Shown piece after piece: positions 25,724 to 35,568 of a DNA stretch of 64,000 nt. This stretch comes from JAGLCW01 sp964427915 (GTDB lineage: Bacteria > Caldisericota > Caldisericia > UBA6126), in contig CAYRWA010000058.1 of NCBI GenBank assembly GCA_964427915.1, positions 62,001 to 126,000 on the forward strand, given 5' to 3'. Position numbers and translations under genes: made by a program. The notes beneath the pieces were generated by a model that saw only the letters and a program-made list of their open reading frames with translations, ran no database searches and was not told where the DNA came from. How positions within the stretch are numbered: position 1 is the stretch's first letter; each line of letters begins with the position of its first letter.

Positions 25724-28441
25724 ATGAAGCACTGCGAGTCTAAATACGTAACAAGATGCGCTCTTATTGTACTTCTTGCTCTATTTTTTTCTTGTATACC
25801 GATTAAACAGGGTTACACACATAGTAGTACCCAACTTGATGATGTATCAAATATCTATATTGTTGAATTGTATGGTATGCCATTGGCTTCTAAATTGAAT
25901 GCTTCATCGGAAGAAGGAATGAACAGATGGTGGTCACTGATCGATTTGCAGCATACTCTTTTTTTACAAGATTGCTTCCATCTTTTTACTTCTTCCTTCC
26001 CCATTCAATACGAATATTTTCATGTTTTTAACGGATTTTCCATCGAGGCTACAATAGAAGAAATTCAATCAATTCGTCAGTCGCCCTATGTTAGTACTGT
26101 CTATTTGGCCCAAGAATACTATTTGCAAAGAGAAACCTCTGTTCCTCATACCAAGGCTCCATACTGCTGGGAAAAACAAAGCATTGCTGGCCTTCATTAT
26201 AGGGGGCAAGGAATGGTAATAGGAATCATTGATACCGGCGTTGACTACCGACATGGTGAACTGGGCGGAGGGATTGGCAGTACCTGGGATAACACTATGT
26301 ATAAAGTTCGAAAAGGATACGATTTTTCTGAGATGAATTCAATTCCATATTCGATTGGTACAAGTAACCATGGTACTCATGTTGCTGGAATTGCTGCAGG
26401 CAACGGAGAGGCTGGTATTGCAATCCGAGAAAACAAAGCTTCTGGCGTTGCACCAGACGCTTCTCTATCGGTCTACAAAGTATTTACTAGTAAAAAAGAT
26501 TCAACTGGAGAAACTGCTATTTTAATGGCACTAGAACAGTCCCTGATCGATAAATGTGACATCGTAAACTTAAGTCTAGGGAAGAATTTTGGATGGACAA
26601 GCGACCCCCTATCTATTGCTTGTGATAGATTGGTCGAAGCGGGTGTTATCGTTGTTGCATCAGCTGGGAACTCTGGCTTGCGTAATTCAACTTTGAATCC
26701 TTTTCCTATTCATGCCCCTGGTAGTGGTCTTTCCTCTATTTCAGTTGCTGCTTCTGATGCTACATTGAAGGATGGTTTTTATTTTACTTCCTCTAGTGGC
26801 CGCTCTCATTTTGCCATAGGCCAGCCAATTTCACCTACACCAAACGCTTCTCAAACAAAGATACCCCTGGAGATTCTATCAGGAAATATTACGCCATCTA
26901 CATTTCAACAACGTGAGTTCCAAGGAAAAGCCATAATGGTATTTTCTCCTGATCTATCACTGCAGTCATTGTATCATTATGCAGAGCAATCTAAGGTGCA
27001 TTCAGTATTGGTTGTAAATACTAAAAAAAACTTCACCACCATTACTCTTCCATCGGATTTTGATAAGGTCCCTATGATGAGCCTTTCTTATGAAACTGGA
27101 AATTATGTGCAGTCCATTGTAGATATCCAAAAAAAACCCGTTATGATTCATTACGGATATCAAAAGGAAGCCATTACCATGGCTTCCTTTTCTTCGCAAG
27201 GACCCACACCTGATTTTTATCTAAAACCTGAGATTACTGCCCCGGGATATCAAATTTCTTCTACCTTAACAAACCATCAGTACGGTATTTACAGCGGAAC
27301 AAGTATGTCTAGTCCCCATGTAGCCGGTGGTGCTGCCCTCTTAAAACAACTACATTCAAACTGGTCTCCCTCGGAGATTAAATCTCTACTTGTAAACTAT
27401 GCTCAACCAATAGTAAATCCTCTTACGCAAGAACGATATTCTATCTATTTGCAGGGTGGCGGCGATCTAGATTTACAAAATTCATTTTCCGGGAATCTTG
27501 TAGTTGATCCTCCTACAATCTCTTATGGTAGCATACAGGAAAACGAATCTACATGGATCCGCATAACAAACAAAGGAACACAATCACAAACCCTTGAATT
27601 TCACTGCACTTCCCCTACTCATCAAAAGGCTGCAGTTGTAGTATCTCCTTATAAATTCTCGATTGAACCACAGGAAACTATTCCCATTAAGATTACTCTG
27701 GAAGTAACTAATGATACGATTCAAGGCTTTGGTGAGTTTTGGCTAGAGGCTTTATACGATGGCGACAGGATCCTTCAGATTCCTAGTATTTTTTACCACG
27801 GCACGTATCCCGATATGGATCCAATTCTCACGTCATATATGTTTCCTACGCTTGCAATATCACCGAATAATGATGGATATGGTGATCAAAATCATTATGT
27901 TTGCCTAAGTCCATACAACGTTGATGGTATTGAGGTAGATTTATTTGATCAAACAGATCAATTCATCCACAATTTGTTCTATCTTAGAAGTACGATAGGA
28001 GCAGGTTATTATGCAGTACCTTTTACAGGATTTCACAATGGCACTCCTCTGGAAGATGGGTATTACAAAATAAAATCCTATGTTTTGCCTACAGGGAAAG
28101 ATTACAAAAAAGTTACGGATTGGCAATTTGGGCAAGAATCGACAGTATTGGTTGATACCATTCCCCCAGAACTACACCTTACACATTCATGGCTAAAAAA
28201 TAACACACTTCATATTACCGGAAAAATTAATGACGAAAATGCATCTCATGGTTTATTTCTTTATTATGAACTTGACTACGATGACGGAGCAATGCTTTCT
28301 GTGAAAGAGGATGGATCGTTTGATCAGACAATACAAATAAACGAAAATCATTGCTTTATACGATTTACAGCCCAAGATATTGCAGGAAATCGATCATCTG
28401 TTAAGAAGAGAATTCCAGTACTAAATTTTACTGATGGTTGA
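25724..28441 (+). CDS. Exported subtilisin-like serine protease (S8) with PA insert
   Basis: 905 residues from ATG at 25724 (GAGG nine bases upstream); the signal peptide is about 1-30. An inhibitor_I9-like propeptide region (about 40-135) precedes the catalytic domain, with Asp in IIDTGVDYRH (about 170), His in NHGTHVAGIAAG (about 217) and Ser in GTSMSSPHVAGG (about 527). A PA-type domain (about 385-475) is inserted between His and Ser, as in lactocepin/C5a-peptidase proteases. C-terminal beta domains follow, including SPNNDGYGDQ, typical of FlgD-like/Ig modules. It has no SLH or sorting signal, so it is presumably secreted. Confidence 0.93.
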   Translation: MKHCESKYVTRCALIVLLALFFSCIPIKQGYTHSSTQLDDVSNIYIVELYGMPLASKLNASSEEGMNRWWSLIDLQHTLFLQDCFHLFTSSFPIQYEYFHVFNGFSIEATIEEIQSIRQSPYVSTVYLAQEYYLQRETSVPHTKAPYCWEKQSIAGLHYRGQGMVIGIIDTGVDYRHGELGGGIGSTWDNTMYKVRKGYDFSEMNSIPYSIGTSNHGTHVAGIAAGNGEAGIAIRENKASGVAPDASLSVYKVFTSKKDSTGETAILMALEQSLIDKCDIVNLSLGKNFGWTSDPLSIACDRLVEAGVIVVASAGNSGLRNSTLNPFPIHAPGSGLSSISVAASDATLKDGFYFTSSSGRSHFAIGQPISPTPNASQTKIPLEILSGNITPSTFQQREFQGKAIMVFSPDLSLQSLYHYAEQSKVHSVLVVNTKKNFTTITLPSDFDKVPMMSLSYETGNYVQSIVDIQKKPVMIHYGYQKEAITMASFSSQGPTPDFYLKPEITAPGYQISSTLTNHQYGIYSGTSMSSPHVAGGAALLKQLHSNWSPSEIKSLLVNYAQPIVNPLTQERYSIYLQGGGDLDLQNSFSGNLVVDPPTISYGSIQENESTWIRITNKGTQSQTLEFHCTSPTHQKAAVVVSPYKFSIEPQETIPIKITLEVTNDTIQGFGEFWLEALYDGDRILQIPSIFYHGTYPDMDPILTSYMFPTLAISPNNDGYGDQNHYVCLSPYNVDGIEVDLFDQTDQFIHNLFYLRSTIGAGYYAVPFTGFHNGTPLEDGYYKIKSYVLPTGKDYKKVTDWQFGQESTVLVDTIPPELHLTHSWLKNNTLHITGKINDENASHGLFLYYELDYDDGAMLSVKEDGSFDQTIQINENHCFIRFTAQDIAGNRSSVKKRIPVLNFTDG

Positions 28442-28465
28442 GACTTTTGTATATAGTCATATAAT
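28438..28465 (+). promoter_or_regulatory. Candidate sigma-A promoter of the korABC operon
   Basis: TTGAGA (28438-28443), 16 bp spacer, TATAAT (28460-28465), placing the transcription start about 25 bp before the ATG. The hexamer match is good; the spacer is one short of optimal. Confidence 0.55.
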
Positions 28466-28495
28466 AAGTTTAGCTCTATAAGTAAAGGAGTTGTC

Positions 28496-29554
28496 ATGGG
28501 TGACAAAATTTTAATGAAGGGCGCCGAAGTCATCGGCGAAGCTGCTGTAAAAGCAGGTTGTAGACTTTTTTTCGGGTATCCTATTACACCACAAAACGAA
28601 GCTCCAGCTTACATGGCAAGACGTTTGCCTGAAGTTGGGGGTACTTTCGTTCAAGCTGAAAGCGAAGTAGCTGCAATAAATATGTTGTATGGTGCTTCTG
28701 CAGCCGGATATCGTGTTATGACGAGTTCGTCTAGTCCTGGTATCAGCCTTATGATGGAAGGTATATCGTATTGTGCAGGATCCGAACTTCCTGTTGTTAT
28801 CGTTAATGTAATGAGAGGGGGACCTGGCCTAGGCGGCATTGGACCTTCTCAATCTGACTATTTTCAGTCCACCAAAGGTGGAGGTCATGGTGATTACAAA
28901 ATGATTACCTTGGCTCCTACCAATCTTCAAGAACAAGCTGATTTAATGAAGACAGCATTTGATTTAGCTGACCAATACCGTATTCCCGTTATGGTATTGA
29001 GTGACGGATTATTGGGTCAAATTATGGAAGCAGTTGAGTTCACATTCGATATTGATCCAGCTTCATTACCACACAAAGATTGGGCAGCAGATGGACGGTT
29101 GAATCGCGAAAAGCATTTAATCAACTCTTTAGACCTTGATCTTGATGGTCTTGAACATCATAATGAAAAACTACAAGCCCGATACCGAACCATTGAAGAA
29201 AAGGAAACATTGTGCGAAGAGTATCATACCGACGATGCAAAGATTTGTATTGTTGCCTATGGTACCACTGCTCGCATTGCCAAAACTGCCGTTGAAATTC
29301 TTAGAGAAGATGGTTATAAGGTAGGATTGGTACGACCCATTACACTTTGGCCATTTCCTGTAGAAAATCTTAAGAAAGCTGTAAAGAATCCAATTACGGA
29401 ATCTTTTTATGTGTTCGAGCTTAATGCAGGGCAAATGCTAGAAGATGTTCAACTTGTTGTGAATGGACAGAAACCTATCCGTTTCTTTGGACGAATGGGT
29501 GGAAATGTACCTAGTCCAGATGAATTTATTAAAAAGATTAAAGAAATCTATTAA
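28496..29554 (+). CDS. vorB: 2-oxoacid:ferredoxin oxidoreductase, alpha subunit (VorB/KorA type)
   Basis: 352 residues, SD AAAGGAG. It belongs to the enzyme that oxidatively decarboxylates 2-oxoacids with CoA, reducing ferredoxin; branched-chain 2-oxoacids (Vor) or 2-oxoglutarate (Kor) are the likely substrates. FGYPITPQNEAPAYMA, QAESEVAAINMLYGASAAG, SSSSPGISLMMEG and RGGPGLGGIGPSQSDY are strongly conserved alpha-subunit motifs. The C-terminal transketolase domain includes YGTTARIAKTAVE. Substrate specificity is not decidable from sequence here. It precedes the beta subunit by 12 bp. Confidence 0.93.
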   Translation: MGDKILMKGAEVIGEAAVKAGCRLFFGYPITPQNEAPAYMARRLPEVGGTFVQAESEVAAINMLYGASAAGYRVMTSSSSPGISLMMEGISYCAGSELPVVIVNVMRGGPGLGGIGPSQSDYFQSTKGGGHGDYKMITLAPTNLQEQADLMKTAFDLADQYRIPVMVLSDGLLGQIMEAVEFTFDIDPASLPHKDWAADGRLNREKHLINSLDLDLDGLEHHNEKLQARYRTIEEKETLCEEYHTDDAKICIVAYGTTARIAKTAVEILREDGYKVGLVRPITLWPFPVENLKKAVKNPITESFYVFELNAGQMLEDVQLVVNGQKPIRFFGRMGGNVPSPDEFIKKIKEIY

Positions 29555-29566
29555 GGGGGTATCGTA

Positions 29567-30319
29567 ATGAATGAAATGAAACAAATCTTTAAAGTGACTC
29601 CCTTATTGAGTAAAACAAAACGTTCTTATTGTCCAGGTTGTACTCATGGAGTTATACATCGTCTTGTGTGTGAAGTTATAGAAGAAATGGATCAATTTGA
29701 AAATTCCATCATTGTTGTTCCTGTAGGTTGTTCTACACTAGCTATTCACTATTTTGAATTCGATACTGTCCAAGCGGCACATGGTAGAGCACCAGCTGTT
29801 GCAACTGGCATGAAAAGGGCAATGCCTTCAAAAACCATCTTTACCTATCAAGGAGATGGTGACCTTGCTTCTATTGGTACTGCTGAAATTGTTCATGCAG
29901 CAACTCGTGGCGAGAGAATTACAACCATTTTTGTGAACAACGGTATCTATGGGATGACAGGTGGCCAAATGGCCCCTACAACTCTTGAAGGTTGGAAAAC
30001 GGAAACATCTCCTTATGGTAGGGATCTTGTTAAAGAAGGATATCCTATTCGTATGTGCGAGATGTTGAGCCAATTAAACGGACCTGCCTATATTGCTCGA
30101 ACGTCTGTGCATACACCAGCCAATATAGTGAAAACTAAAAAAGCAATTCGGAAAGCTTTCAAAGCCCAGCGAAATGATCTAGGGTTTGCACTTGTTGAAA
30201 TCTTATCAACATGTCCGACAAACTGGGGCATGAATCCTGTCGACTCTCTTAAACGAATCGAAAACGAGACGATGAATTATTATCCACTCGGTGAATTTAA
30301 AAGCGTGGAGGGACTATAA
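29567..30319 (+). CDS. korB: 2-oxoacid:ferredoxin oxidoreductase, beta subunit (thiamine-diphosphate binding)
   Basis: 250 residues. The beta subunit binds thiamine diphosphate and an Fe-S cluster. YCPGCTHG gives the N-terminal cluster cysteines. The diphosphate/Mg motif is GDGDLASIGTAE with FVNNGIYGMTGGQMAPTT after it. The further cluster ligand is in STCPTNWGM. The stop overlaps the gamma start by one base (TAATG). Confidence 0.93.
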   Translation: MNEMKQIFKVTPLLSKTKRSYCPGCTHGVIHRLVCEVIEEMDQFENSIIVVPVGCSTLAIHYFEFDTVQAAHGRAPAVATGMKRAMPSKTIFTYQGDGDLASIGTAEIVHAATRGERITTIFVNNGIYGMTGGQMAPTTLEGWKTETSPYGRDLVKEGYPIRMCEMLSQLNGPAYIARTSVHTPANIVKTKKAIRKAFKAQRNDLGFALVEILSTCPTNWGMNPVDSLKRIENETMNYYPLGEFKSVEGL

Positions 30320-30852
30320 TGAAATTTGAATTGTGTGCTGCTGGTTTTGGTGGGCAAGGCGTTATGGCCATTGGTCAATTGATCTCCTATGCAGCTGTTG
30401 AAGAAAATCGTTTTGCTTTGTTTCTCCCTTCGTATGGTCCCGAAATGCGCGGAGGTACAGCAAACTGCGTTTGCATCGTATCCGACAAACAAATTGGATC
30501 TCCTATTGTTCCCAAAAATGAGAGTGCTATTGTTATGAATACACCATCATTTTTAAAATTTGAACCAACCATCGAAAAAAATGGTTGTTTGTTAGTAAAT
30601 TCCGCATTGATTAATGAAAAATCCTCTCGTACTGATATCAATGTACACTATATACCTGCGAATCATCTTGCTGCTGAAGCAGGTAATAAAATAGTGGCCA
30701 ACATCGTAATGCTTGGTGCTTTGCTAAAATTGAAACAGTTTGCAAAAACAGAGACCATTCAAAAAGTCATCAAAGAAAAGTTTGGTTCCAAAGGTCAAAA
30801 AATCCTTGATATGAACATGAAGGCACTACAAATGGGGTTTGATTCTGTATGA
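30319..30852 (+). CDS. korC: 2-oxoacid:ferredoxin oxidoreductase, gamma subunit
   Basis: 177 residues, standard length for a separate gamma subunit. GFGGQGVMAIGQLIS and SYGPEMRGGTANC are the hallmark motifs, the latter close to the CoA site. It overlaps the M20 peptidase gene by 4 bp (ATGA). No gene for the 4Fe-4S delta subunit is found beside alpha, beta and gamma. Confidence 0.93.
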   Translation: MKFELCAAGFGGQGVMAIGQLISYAAVEENRFALFLPSYGPEMRGGTANCVCIVSDKQIGSPIVPKNESAIVMNTPSFLKFEPTIEKNGCLLVNSALINEKSSRTDINVHYIPANHLAAEAGNKIVANIVMLGALLKLKQFAKTETIQKVIKEKFGSKGQKILDMNMKALQMGFDSV

Positions 30853-31961
30853 TCTCCTTGGATCAAGACCGTCTTCAGCAAATATTTGAGCGACTTTTAC
30901 ATTCAAATGGCGTATCAAAATGCGAAGACCAAACGGTAAGGTTCATTAAAGAAGTCATTTCAGAAATCCCTATTGAAATCGTCGATAATGCCTCTGTTTC
31001 TAAAACACGAAACAATCTTTTCCTTCGACTACCTAAGAGGGGAGATACCCACTCCCCTCCTATTCTTTTGTCTGCTCATATGGATACCGTCGAAGCAACG
31101 CCTGCAATTCAGTTTACCTGCAACCAGGGGTTGTATACAACTGACGGTACCACTATCTTAGGTTCCGATGATAAAGCTGGTATTGCTGCTATACTTGAAT
31201 GCTTGTTAGCTCTCCACCATTCCAATTCACCCCACCCAGAAATTGAAGTAGCATTCACTGTTGAAGAAGAAATTGGCTTAGAGGGTGCCAAAGATTTTGA
31301 TACATCACTTATCCATTCAAAAAGAGGTATCGTTGTAGATGCAGATGGGCCTCCCGGCGTTATCATGTTTGCAGGTCCTTCTCAAATTCTTTTTGATGTA
31401 ACCATTAAAGGAAAAGCTGCTCACGCCGGTATGGCACCAGAAGAAGGGAAAAGTGCCATTTTATTTGCTAGCCAATGTATTTCTACAATACCATTTGGTA
31501 GAATTGATCACGAAACAACAACAAATATAGGCAAAATACAGGGGGGAAAGGCAACCAACATTGTTGCCGAAGATTGTTTTTTGAATGGGGAGATACGTTC
31601 TCATAACGATGCAAAACTTTCGGTTGTAAAAAATCAGATAAAAAGCACTTTTGAACAAGGGATGCAGCAAGGTTATCAAATCGAGTTCAAAGATCGCTTT
31701 GCTTACAAATCGTTTTCCTTTGAATCCAATTGCTCTATTATTCAACAAGTCACTCAAGCCATGCTTGAATGTGGTTTAACTCCACAGTTAAAAGTATGTG
31801 GAGGCGGCTGTGATGCAAATATATTCAACGAAAAGATACCAAACATGGTATGTATCAATCTTGCATGTGGTATGACAGATGTCCATACACACAAAGAGAG
31901 TATTTTGTTTTCTTCTATCGAAAACATTGCTCGTGTATTACTTGCTATTTGCAGCCAGTAA
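30849..31961 (+). CDS. M20 family metallopeptidase, peptidase T-like
   Basis: 370 residues. Zinc-binding features are SAHMDTVE, GSDDKAGIAAILE and EEEIGLEGA, and GGGCDANIFNEK lies near the C-terminus, all typical of the PepT-like tripeptidase branch. A dimerisation domain (about 180-290; KAAHAGMAPEEGKSA) is inserted as usual. It is probably a cytoplasmic di/tripeptidase supplying amino acids. The position directly after korABC would couple peptide breakdown to 2-oxoacid oxidation; that is inference. Confidence 0.88.
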   Translation: MISLDQDRLQQIFERLLHSNGVSKCEDQTVRFIKEVISEIPIEIVDNASVSKTRNNLFLRLPKRGDTHSPPILLSAHMDTVEATPAIQFTCNQGLYTTDGTTILGSDDKAGIAAILECLLALHHSNSPHPEIEVAFTVEEEIGLEGAKDFDTSLIHSKRGIVVDADGPPGVIMFAGPSQILFDVTIKGKAAHAGMAPEEGKSAILFASQCISTIPFGRIDHETTTNIGKIQGGKATNIVAEDCFLNGEIRSHNDAKLSVVKNQIKSTFEQGMQQGYQIEFKDRFAYKSFSFESNCSIIQQVTQAMLECGLTPQLKVCGGGCDANIFNEKIPNMVCINLACGMTDVHTHKESILFSSIENIARVLLAICSQ

Positions 31962-31970
31962 GGATTTATT

Positions 31971-32906
31971 ATGCTTTGTGATTTACACTATATGCTTTCT
32001 CAGGCTCAATCAAAATCCTATGCAGTAGGTGCTTTCAATGTGAATTCATTTGCTTATGCGGATGCATTTATTAAAGCTGCAGAGGAAACCAATTCACCAC
32101 TTATCTTGCAGTTCTCTCCGGGTGTGTTAAAGACATACAAAGATTCCTTCCTAGTAGAAGCTTGTGCATCCATAGCTGAAACTTCTACCGCTCCCATTTG
32201 TATTCATCTTGATCATGCAAAAAAAATAGATGACATTAAATTGGCACTCCAGCATGGTGTGTTTCTTTCTTTTATGATTGATGGCTCTCAATATTCTCTT
32301 CAAGAAAATATTCAACTTACAAAAGATGCCTCTGCCCTATTGCACAATGCCTTATCTCCATACAACCTTGCAGACAACAAACAATCTACACAGTCTCTAT
32401 ATAAGGGTTTTTCTCTTGAAGCTGAAATTGGTCATGTAGGAACCACCAATTCCGAACAATCTTCAGATACATCGTTAGAGGAAGTTTTGCAATTTGTTTC
32501 CTCGGTCGAAATTGACGCCTTAGCCATATCTATAGGGAATACTCATGGAGAAAAAAACAGAGATACCACTTTACACATTCCTCTGTTAAAAACCATTCGA
32601 CAGAACGTTTCCATTCCTTTGGTTCTTCACGGTTCTTCGGGAGTAAAACCTGAAATGATTAAAGAAGCAATCCAAAACGGTATTACAAAAGTCAACGTAA
32701 ACACCTATTTTAAAAATTCTTTTTCTGACACTGTAATTGACGAATATGAAAAGAATGGCAAAAAGTTTTTCACCAGCTATAAGCTATATCATCCAACAGT
32801 TCATTCTGTACTGATGGACCGTGCAAAAGAAATACTTACTTTGCTAGGTTCTGTTTCTACTGCAGATTCTTTAATACATGAATTTGAAACAGGTACTACT
32901 ACATAG
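31971..32906 (+). CDS. Class II fructose-bisphosphate aldolase family protein
   Basis: 311 residues. Class II aldolases use zinc to split fructose-1,6-bisphosphate or related ketose phosphates. YAVGAFNVNSF, HLDHAKK (zinc His), SFMIDGSQY, LEAEIGHVG, SIGNTHG, LHGSSGV and KVNVNT follow the family order. The common LFMFDGS motif is SFMIDGS here. The true substrate (FBP or tagatose-bisphosphate) is not settled by sequence. Its 3' end overlaps the convergent exported-protein gene by 8 bp. Confidence 0.9.
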   Translation: MLCDLHYMLSQAQSKSYAVGAFNVNSFAYADAFIKAAEETNSPLILQFSPGVLKTYKDSFLVEACASIAETSTAPICIHLDHAKKIDDIKLALQHGVFLSFMIDGSQYSLQENIQLTKDASALLHNALSPYNLADNKQSTQSLYKGFSLEAEIGHVGTTNSEQSSDTSLEEVLQFVSSVEIDALAISIGNTHGEKNRDTTLHIPLLKTIRQNVSIPLVLHGSSGVKPEMIKEAIQNGITKVNVNTYFKNSFSDTVIDEYEKNGKKFFTSYKLYHPTVHSVLMDRAKEILTLLGSVSTADSLIHEFETGTTT

Positions 32907-34122
32907 AGGAAAAATTCCAGCGTTTTAAAGACCACATTTTTGTGATCTTTTCACTGTAATCAAGAGAATACCGATTGAGTAGCAATGTATCAATCATTGA
33001 AATGTAATACAAGTACGTGCTTTCGTTATAACTCAATCCTGAAAAAGTATATACCCTAGGAATCTTGTAGTGCCATCCATCGGTAGATGATATTTGATCA
33101 GTGCTATGGAACAACCAGGCATTGTCCTCTTTCAATGCAGAAAATAAATACCGGTTTTGAATGGTAGGCTTATCAATTTTTTCCACATACAATGCTACAT
33201 CTGAAAAATACTCACTCGTAACGTTTTCGCTATCTGTTAAGCTTATAATTACAGGCACATCAATTTTAACAGAGTCCCAGTCAAAATGATTAGGGTTCTC
33301 AAAACCACTATTTTTCATCATAACTCGAATATGATCAACAAATACTTTCTTTTCATTATCCGTAAGCTCTCGCGTAGTTGCCTGTACATCATAATGAACT
33401 GGGATAAAATTGTACAACTCTTCACTACTAGAAGCAATTACTAAATCGTCCAACCGTGCAGGGTTTGCTTCTTGTTCTATGAAAGGTAAATCTGAATAGA
33501 AAAATGGATTCCATATTTGAGCAGAGAATAAAAGAGGGATTCCCCTTTGAAGCTCTACGGTTGTATTTTCATCATTGAGTGCTTGCACATGTTTTGTGAA
33601 ATAAGCATAAAACAAAGAAGGTGAAGGGTACAAGTTAGGAAATGAAACTTTGCTATGAAAACCATCTGACGACCCCATTTCTTTCAAGCAGGGTGTTGTA
33701 GAATACATGGTAAAAACCCAGTAGGCAGATTTTTGAAAACGTATACCACTTACATGGATTGTTTGAGTTTCTTTCCCAAAATTGCAAAGTACTCGAATCT
33801 GCTGGAAATAATGAGCTTTCCACTGTAGAGAATGAGAAATAAGGAGTATGGGAAGAGAAACTGGATAGATTTTTGCACTTTGAATTTTCTTTCCTTGGAG
33901 TTCACTACTGTTTTCAACAAAAGCTAGTATTGCAGATTTATCAACCTCATCGATTTCATAGGAATCAACTTTTACCCAACTCTGAAACGGAAGATAAGAA
34001 TGTAATTCTCTGTAGTTTGATGGAAATTCAACGATTACACTTGATGACTCATTTGCATATCCAGGAGACACAATCGAAAAAACGAAAAAGAATAAAAATA
34101 GAATAGTCCATTTTTTAAGCAT
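32899..34122 (-). CDS. Exported protein, function unknown
   Basis: 407 residues from ATG at 34122 (AGGTG six bases upstream; a longer frame starting at 34161 has no SD). The signal peptide is about 1-24 (MLKKWTILFLFFFVF then SPGYA). The mature protein is rich in aromatic and Ser/Asn residues without cysteine motifs, repeats or a membrane anchor that I can see. No family recognised. Confidence 0.7.
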   Translation of the reverse strand: MLKKWTILFLFFFVFSIVSPGYANESSSVIVEFPSNYRELHSYLPFQSWVKVDSYEIDEVDKSAILAFVENSSELQGKKIQSAKIYPVSLPILLISHSLQWKAHYFQQIRVLCNFGKETQTIHVSGIRFQKSAYWVFTMYSTTPCLKEMGSSDGFHSKVSFPNLYPSPSLFYAYFTKHVQALNDENTTVELQRGIPLLFSAQIWNPFFYSDLPFIEQEANPARLDDLVIASSSEELYNFIPVHYDVQATTRELTDNEKKVFVDHIRVMMKNSGFENPNHFDWDSVKIDVPVIISLTDSENVTSEYFSDVALYVEKIDKPTIQNRYLFSALKEDNAWLFHSTDQISSTDGWHYKIPRVYTFSGLSYNESTYLYYISMIDTLLLNRYSLDYSEKITKMWSLKRWNFSSM

Positions 34123-34254
34123 TAAAGTCACCTCATATAGAATTTTTAATAAGTATAACATGATAGATCTGAAACATGAAAGAAGTTTTCTATTTAATTT
34201 TGCTCTTTGATTCAGAGTTAAAGCCCTGTATTATTAAGTTCTAATATGTACCAA

Positions 34255-34288
34255 GCAAAAAATAATGATGGTATACCATTGCATTATT
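34255..34288 (-). terminator. Likely Rho-independent terminator of the hyd operon
   Basis: On the minus strand AATAATG pairs with CATTATT around ATGGTA/TACCAT, with a two-base CA bulge, followed by TTTTTT. It lies about 50 bp after hydF. The stem is A/T-rich, so termination may be weak. The region 34123-34338 holds no gene; it would also contain the promoter of the exported-protein gene (TATACT at about 34160 on the minus strand, -35 unclear). Confidence 0.5.
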
Positions 34289-34338
34289 TGCATAAATGTA
34301 GTATAAAATAGTGTGAAAATGGAGGGTTTTAATTCACT

Positions 34339-35568
34339 TCATGAAGTAAGATCCTCTTTTTTTTCTGATCTCATCACTATTTCCAGAGCTCTATCCAAAT
34401 CTCCATGAATATAGGATAATACAAAACCATAATTTGTTATAGGCACATTATTCTGTATGGCAATTTGTATACGATATTGTATTTCTTTACGATTCATAAT
34501 ACATCCTCCACAATGAATAATAAGTTTGTAATCAGATAAATTTTCAGGGAAATCATGACCAGAATACACATCAAATTCGATTTTCTTTTTCGTTATATTT
34601 ACTAGCCCATGTGGTATTTGCTCTCTCCCAATATCGTTGCAAATAGGATTGTGCGAACAAGCCTCTAAGATTAAAACTCGATCTCCAGAGCATAATCTTT
34701 GTATTGCATCAATACCCTGGAGAAAAACATCTAAATCCCCTTTCATTCTAGCAAGCAGGACAGAAAATCCTGTTACAGGAATAGTAGGGGGCACTATAGA
34801 GAAAACTTCTTTAAAGGCTTGTGAATCGGTGACTACAAGAGAGGGAGTTTTTTTGCAAAGGCTCAACACGTTTGACAGTTCAGAAACTCCAGTGACAATG
34901 CTTATGGAACCCTGATCCAAAACATCACGAATAGCTTGTTGCTGAGGTAATATAATCCTATTCTTAGGAGCTTCCTTATCGATAGGTATTACCAATACAA
35001 CGATATCTCCAGGTTTTGTAAAATCGGTAATCATTTTAGGAGTTGCGTTCCAATCAACGGGAACAACTTTCTGCAAACACGAAACAAATTCTTGAAGGAA
35101 TTGTTCTCGTGAAAGGTCCAAATCATTTACAAAAAACGGAATTCTATCCGTATTCAACCAGTGAGTCAATGATTCATTAATGGTACCGTTGTGCGTTTCT
35201 GTGAGACATACACAAAAAGGAATTTTTTTTAAGCAAAGCTTTTGAACTATCTTTTTGTAAGCTTCTCCTATTGCAGTTGAGTCTATGACGATTATAGCTA
35301 CATCAAGACGATCAATGTATTTACTTGTTTTCGTTTGTCGCGCTTGGCCTAGGTTTGAATAATCCTCATATCCAGCTGTATCAATAAACAGGACGGGACC
35401 AAATGGTTTCAGCTCCATTGTTTTTTCTACTGGATCTGTTGTTGTGCCAGGTTGCATCGAAACTATCGAGACGTTTTGTTTCGTTATTGTGTTTAGTAAA
35501 GTGCTTTTACCTGCATTTGTTTGTCCGAGTATTCCAATGTGAAGTCGCATGCTTTTTATGGTTGACAC
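34339..35568 (-). CDS. hydF: [FeFe] hydrogenase maturation GTPase HydF
   Basis: 409 residues. GTG at 35568 is preferred because AAGGAG lies 9 bases before it; ATG at 35550 lacks an SD. HydF is the scaffold on which the 2Fe subcluster is assembled before transfer to the hydrogenase. It shows the GTPase P-loop GQTNAGKST and DTAGYED, and the Fe-S ligand motifs CSHNPICNDIGREQIP and HCGGCIMNRKE. Two oddities: the usual NKxD base-recognition motif is replaced by CLTETHNG, and CxHH reads CSHN. It overlaps hydE by 62 bp with this start. Confidence 0.93.
   Translation of the reverse strand: MSTIKSMRLHIGILGQTNAGKSTLLNTITKQNVSIVSMQPGTTTDPVEKTMELKPFGPVLFIDTAGYEDYSNLGQARQTKTSKYIDRLDVAIIVIDSTAIGEAYKKIVQKLCLKKIPFCVCLTETHNGTINESLTHWLNTDRIPFFVNDLDLSREQFLQEFVSCLQKVVPVDWNATPKMITDFTKPGDIVVLVIPIDKEAPKNRIILPQQQAIRDVLDQGSISIVTGVSELSNVLSLCKKTPSLVVTDSQAFKEVFSIVPPTIPVTGFSVLLARMKGDLDVFLQGIDAIQRLCSGDRVLILEACSHNPICNDIGREQIPHGLVNITKKKIEFDVYSGHDFPENLSDYKLIIHCGGCIMNRKEIQYRIQIAIQNNVPITNYGFVLSYIHGDLDRALEIVMRSEKKEDLTS

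Noticed and set aside
34335..34346. ACTTCATGAAGT palindrome at the hydF stop
   Set aside because: Short and lacking a T tract; the better terminator lies about 50 bp further on.
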